DNA of 23,355 bases. Source: a virus. The stretch spans positions 1 to 23,355 of the IMG/VR virus record IMGVR_UViG_3300009378_000064; one strand, written 5' to 3'. Below the pieces are notes generated by a model. That model saw nothing but the letters and a program-made list of their open reading frames with translations, had not been told where the DNA came from and did no database searches. This document shows positions 22,074-23,355 of the stretch, one piece after another (the first letter of the stretch is position 1; the number at the start of each line of letters is the position of its first letter). A program made the translations under genes and the position numbers.

Positions 22074-22099
22074 AGATGTATATAGTAGTGTGATTAGCC

Positions 22100-23355
22100 A
22101 TGGCATCTAGTGAAGATTTAGGAAAACAATTCAAAATTCAGGAGGACATAAACAAAGTTCTTCTGAAGCGCAGTGGATTGTATAGCAATCATACATCTGA
22201 ATTGAGAACTCAATTAGGGCTTGCTAAGCAGCTTCTCAAGACGATGAATAAAATAAAACCCCCAGGTGCTGATGATATAAATGAGTTGAATGATAGCTTA
22301 GAACAAGCAGCTGACAGCGCTGACAAGCTTGGTGACGAGCTTGAATCAGCTGGAAACAGAGGCGCAGATGCAGCTAATAATGCAACTAATTCGAGTAGGG
22401 GTCTATTCAAGAATCTGAGTGTGGGCAAAACAGCTGCATTGGGCTTCGGCGTAGGACTATTTAGTGCCTTCAAGGGCACAACTAAGATACTATCAAGTGT
22501 AGCATCAGGTGTCATGAGTGTTGTAACTAGCTTAGGGAAGCTTGCATTTGCTATTATATCTACACCGTTTAAGATACTTGGCGGACTAATAGCAGAGGCA
22601 GGCTCTAAGACAGGTGTCTCCGAAATTCGAGTTGCCCTAAATGAAATTAGAGAACAATTTGGTAGCTTAGCGTCTAATGAAGGCCAGATGTTTGCTAGTA
22701 CTGTTCAAGACGTAAGATCTCAAATGCAAGACCTTGCCGGGACCGGCCTAAGAATGGCCAGAGTCTACGGTTATCATAGAGAGGGTGTTGCTGCTGCTAT
22801 GAGATCATTCATGGAGATAGCCTCTGCCTTAGGGCCGGCCCTACACTCGATGACTGATGCACTTAAGGGCAATCAAGTCCAGCTAGACATGCAAAGGCGC
22901 GGCCTGGGACTCACAGCAGAAGCATTTGCAGATGTTATGAGTGCTGCTAGAGATATGGGTAAAGATCCAATCGATGCGATGACTCGATTCTCTGGCGTAG
23001 CTTTAAGCTATAGCAAGCAATTTGGAATTAATGTCAAAACCATGTCAAAGGGTATGGCAGAGATTACAAAAGACGTTGAGAATTTTGGAAATATGGGTGT
23101 AGAAGAAATGGCCCGTGTGACAACATATGCCCAGAAGCTCGGTGTAGAAATAGCAACGCTGGGTAAGTTGTCTCAGAAGTGGATGAATTTTGATGATGCA
23201 GCTCAATCTGCTTCAATGCTTTCACAAGCATTCGGTATGAATATTGATGCAATGCAAATGATGCAAGAGCAGAATCCTGCCAAACAAGCTCAAATGCTTA
23301 AGGACGCATTTGATCAAACAGGCCGGTCAGTTCAAAATATGACCAAGCAAGAACT
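22100..23355 (+). CDS. Tail tape-measure/hub protein, N-terminal part (runs off window)
   Basis: Open reading frame from ATG 22100 to the end of the window with no stop, 418 complete codons. An in-frame TGA at 22091 fixes ATG 22100 as the first possible ATG start; there is no clear Shine-Dalgarno. Residues 1-95 are helical and polar with a coiled-coil pattern (INELNDSLEQAADSADKLGDELESAGN). Residues about 104-170 are hydrophobic and Gly/Ala-rich (AALGFGVGLFSAFKGTTKIL, then VMSVVTSLGKLAFAIISTPFKILGGLIAEAG), as in the membrane-active stretches of tape-measure proteins. From about 175 on it is helical and Met/Ala-rich; the block FDDAAQSASMLSQAFGMNIDAMQMM with QNPAKQAQML (about 370-400) is one I recall from marine phage tape-measure proteins. 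It probably takes the role of T4 gp29, setting tail length and, on infection, helping DNA cross the membrane. Confidence 0.8.
   Translation, partial: MASSEDLGKQFKIQEDINKVLLKRSGLYSNHTSELRTQLGLAKQLLKTMNKIKPPGADDINELNDSLEQAADSADKLGDELESAGNRGADAANNATNSSRGLFKNLSVGKTAALGFGVGLFSAFKGTTKILSSVASGVMSVVTSLGKLAFAIISTPFKILGGLIAEAGSKTGVSEIRVALNEIREQFGSLASNEGQMFASTVQDVRSQMQDLAGTGLRMARVYGYHREGVAAAMRSFMEIASALGPALHSMTDALKGNQVQLDMQRRGLGLTAEAFADVMSAARDMGKDPIDAMTRFSGVALSYSKQFGINVKTMSKGMAEITKDVENFGNMGVEEMARVTTYAQKLGVEIATLGKLSQKWMNFDDAAQSASMLSQAFGMNIDAMQMMQEQNPAKQAQMLKDAFDQTGRSVQNMTKQE

Noticed and set aside
1-23355. CRISPR array, insertion sequence, integrase or attachment site
   Set aside because: No regularly spaced direct repeats, no transposase or integrase-like protein and no terminal inverted repeats were seen.

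Overview
This window is part of the late morphogenesis (head, neck and tail) region of a contractile-tailed, T4-related double-stranded DNA phage. All supported genes lie on the + strand, are packed with gaps of about 0-135 bases, and follow a T4-like order: prohead protease (gp21, partial), scaffold (gp22), major capsid protein (gp23), neck/tail-completion proteins (gp13-, gp14- and gp15-like), sheath (gp18), tube (gp19), gp26-like hub/chaperone protein, and the start of a tape-measure-type protein running off the right edge. The proteins are far from T4 in length and detail. The capsid protein is about 620 aa and each sheath protein is over 1000 aa. The style resembles deeply branching marine T4-like myoviruses (inference from remembered families; no search was run). 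The host cannot be named. DNA is moderately AT-rich.

Layout: (1) 1-3590, end of the prohead protease, then a run of small, mostly unrecognised and low-complexity head-region genes, ending with a 73-aa homologue of ribosomal protein bS21. (2) 3644-7296, scaffold, major capsid protein and a strong intrinsic terminator. (3) 7315-8764, a free-standing homing endonuclease (zinc fingers, NUMOD3, EDxHD/Vsr-like nuclease core) with its own near-consensus sigma70 promoter. (4) 8812-9720, a small acidic protein and a probable abundant virion protein, closed by a second strong terminator. (5) 9769-10331, two small genes, one coiled-coil plus membrane segment. (6) 10394-13628, neck and tail-completion genes. 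(7) 13703-20590, two tandem sheath paralogues, tail tube and a terminator. (8) 20662-23355, gp26-like gene overlapped in the +1 frame by an 89-codon ORF (candidate programmed frameshift), a small conserved-looking gene, and the tape-measure gene.

The genes make the parts of one particle. Protease, scaffold and capsid build the prohead; the neck proteins close it; the sheath and tube form the tail, whose length is set by the tape measure. Three points go beyond a standard T4-like cassette. First, a bS21-like ribosomal protein sits among late head genes. Second, an 8-bp motif (ATATTTAT-like) recurs 25-37 bases before many start codons and looks like a phage late promoter. Third, a slippery T7 run at the gp26-like/downstream ORF junction could produce a fusion protein just before the tape measure, as in lambda G/GT.
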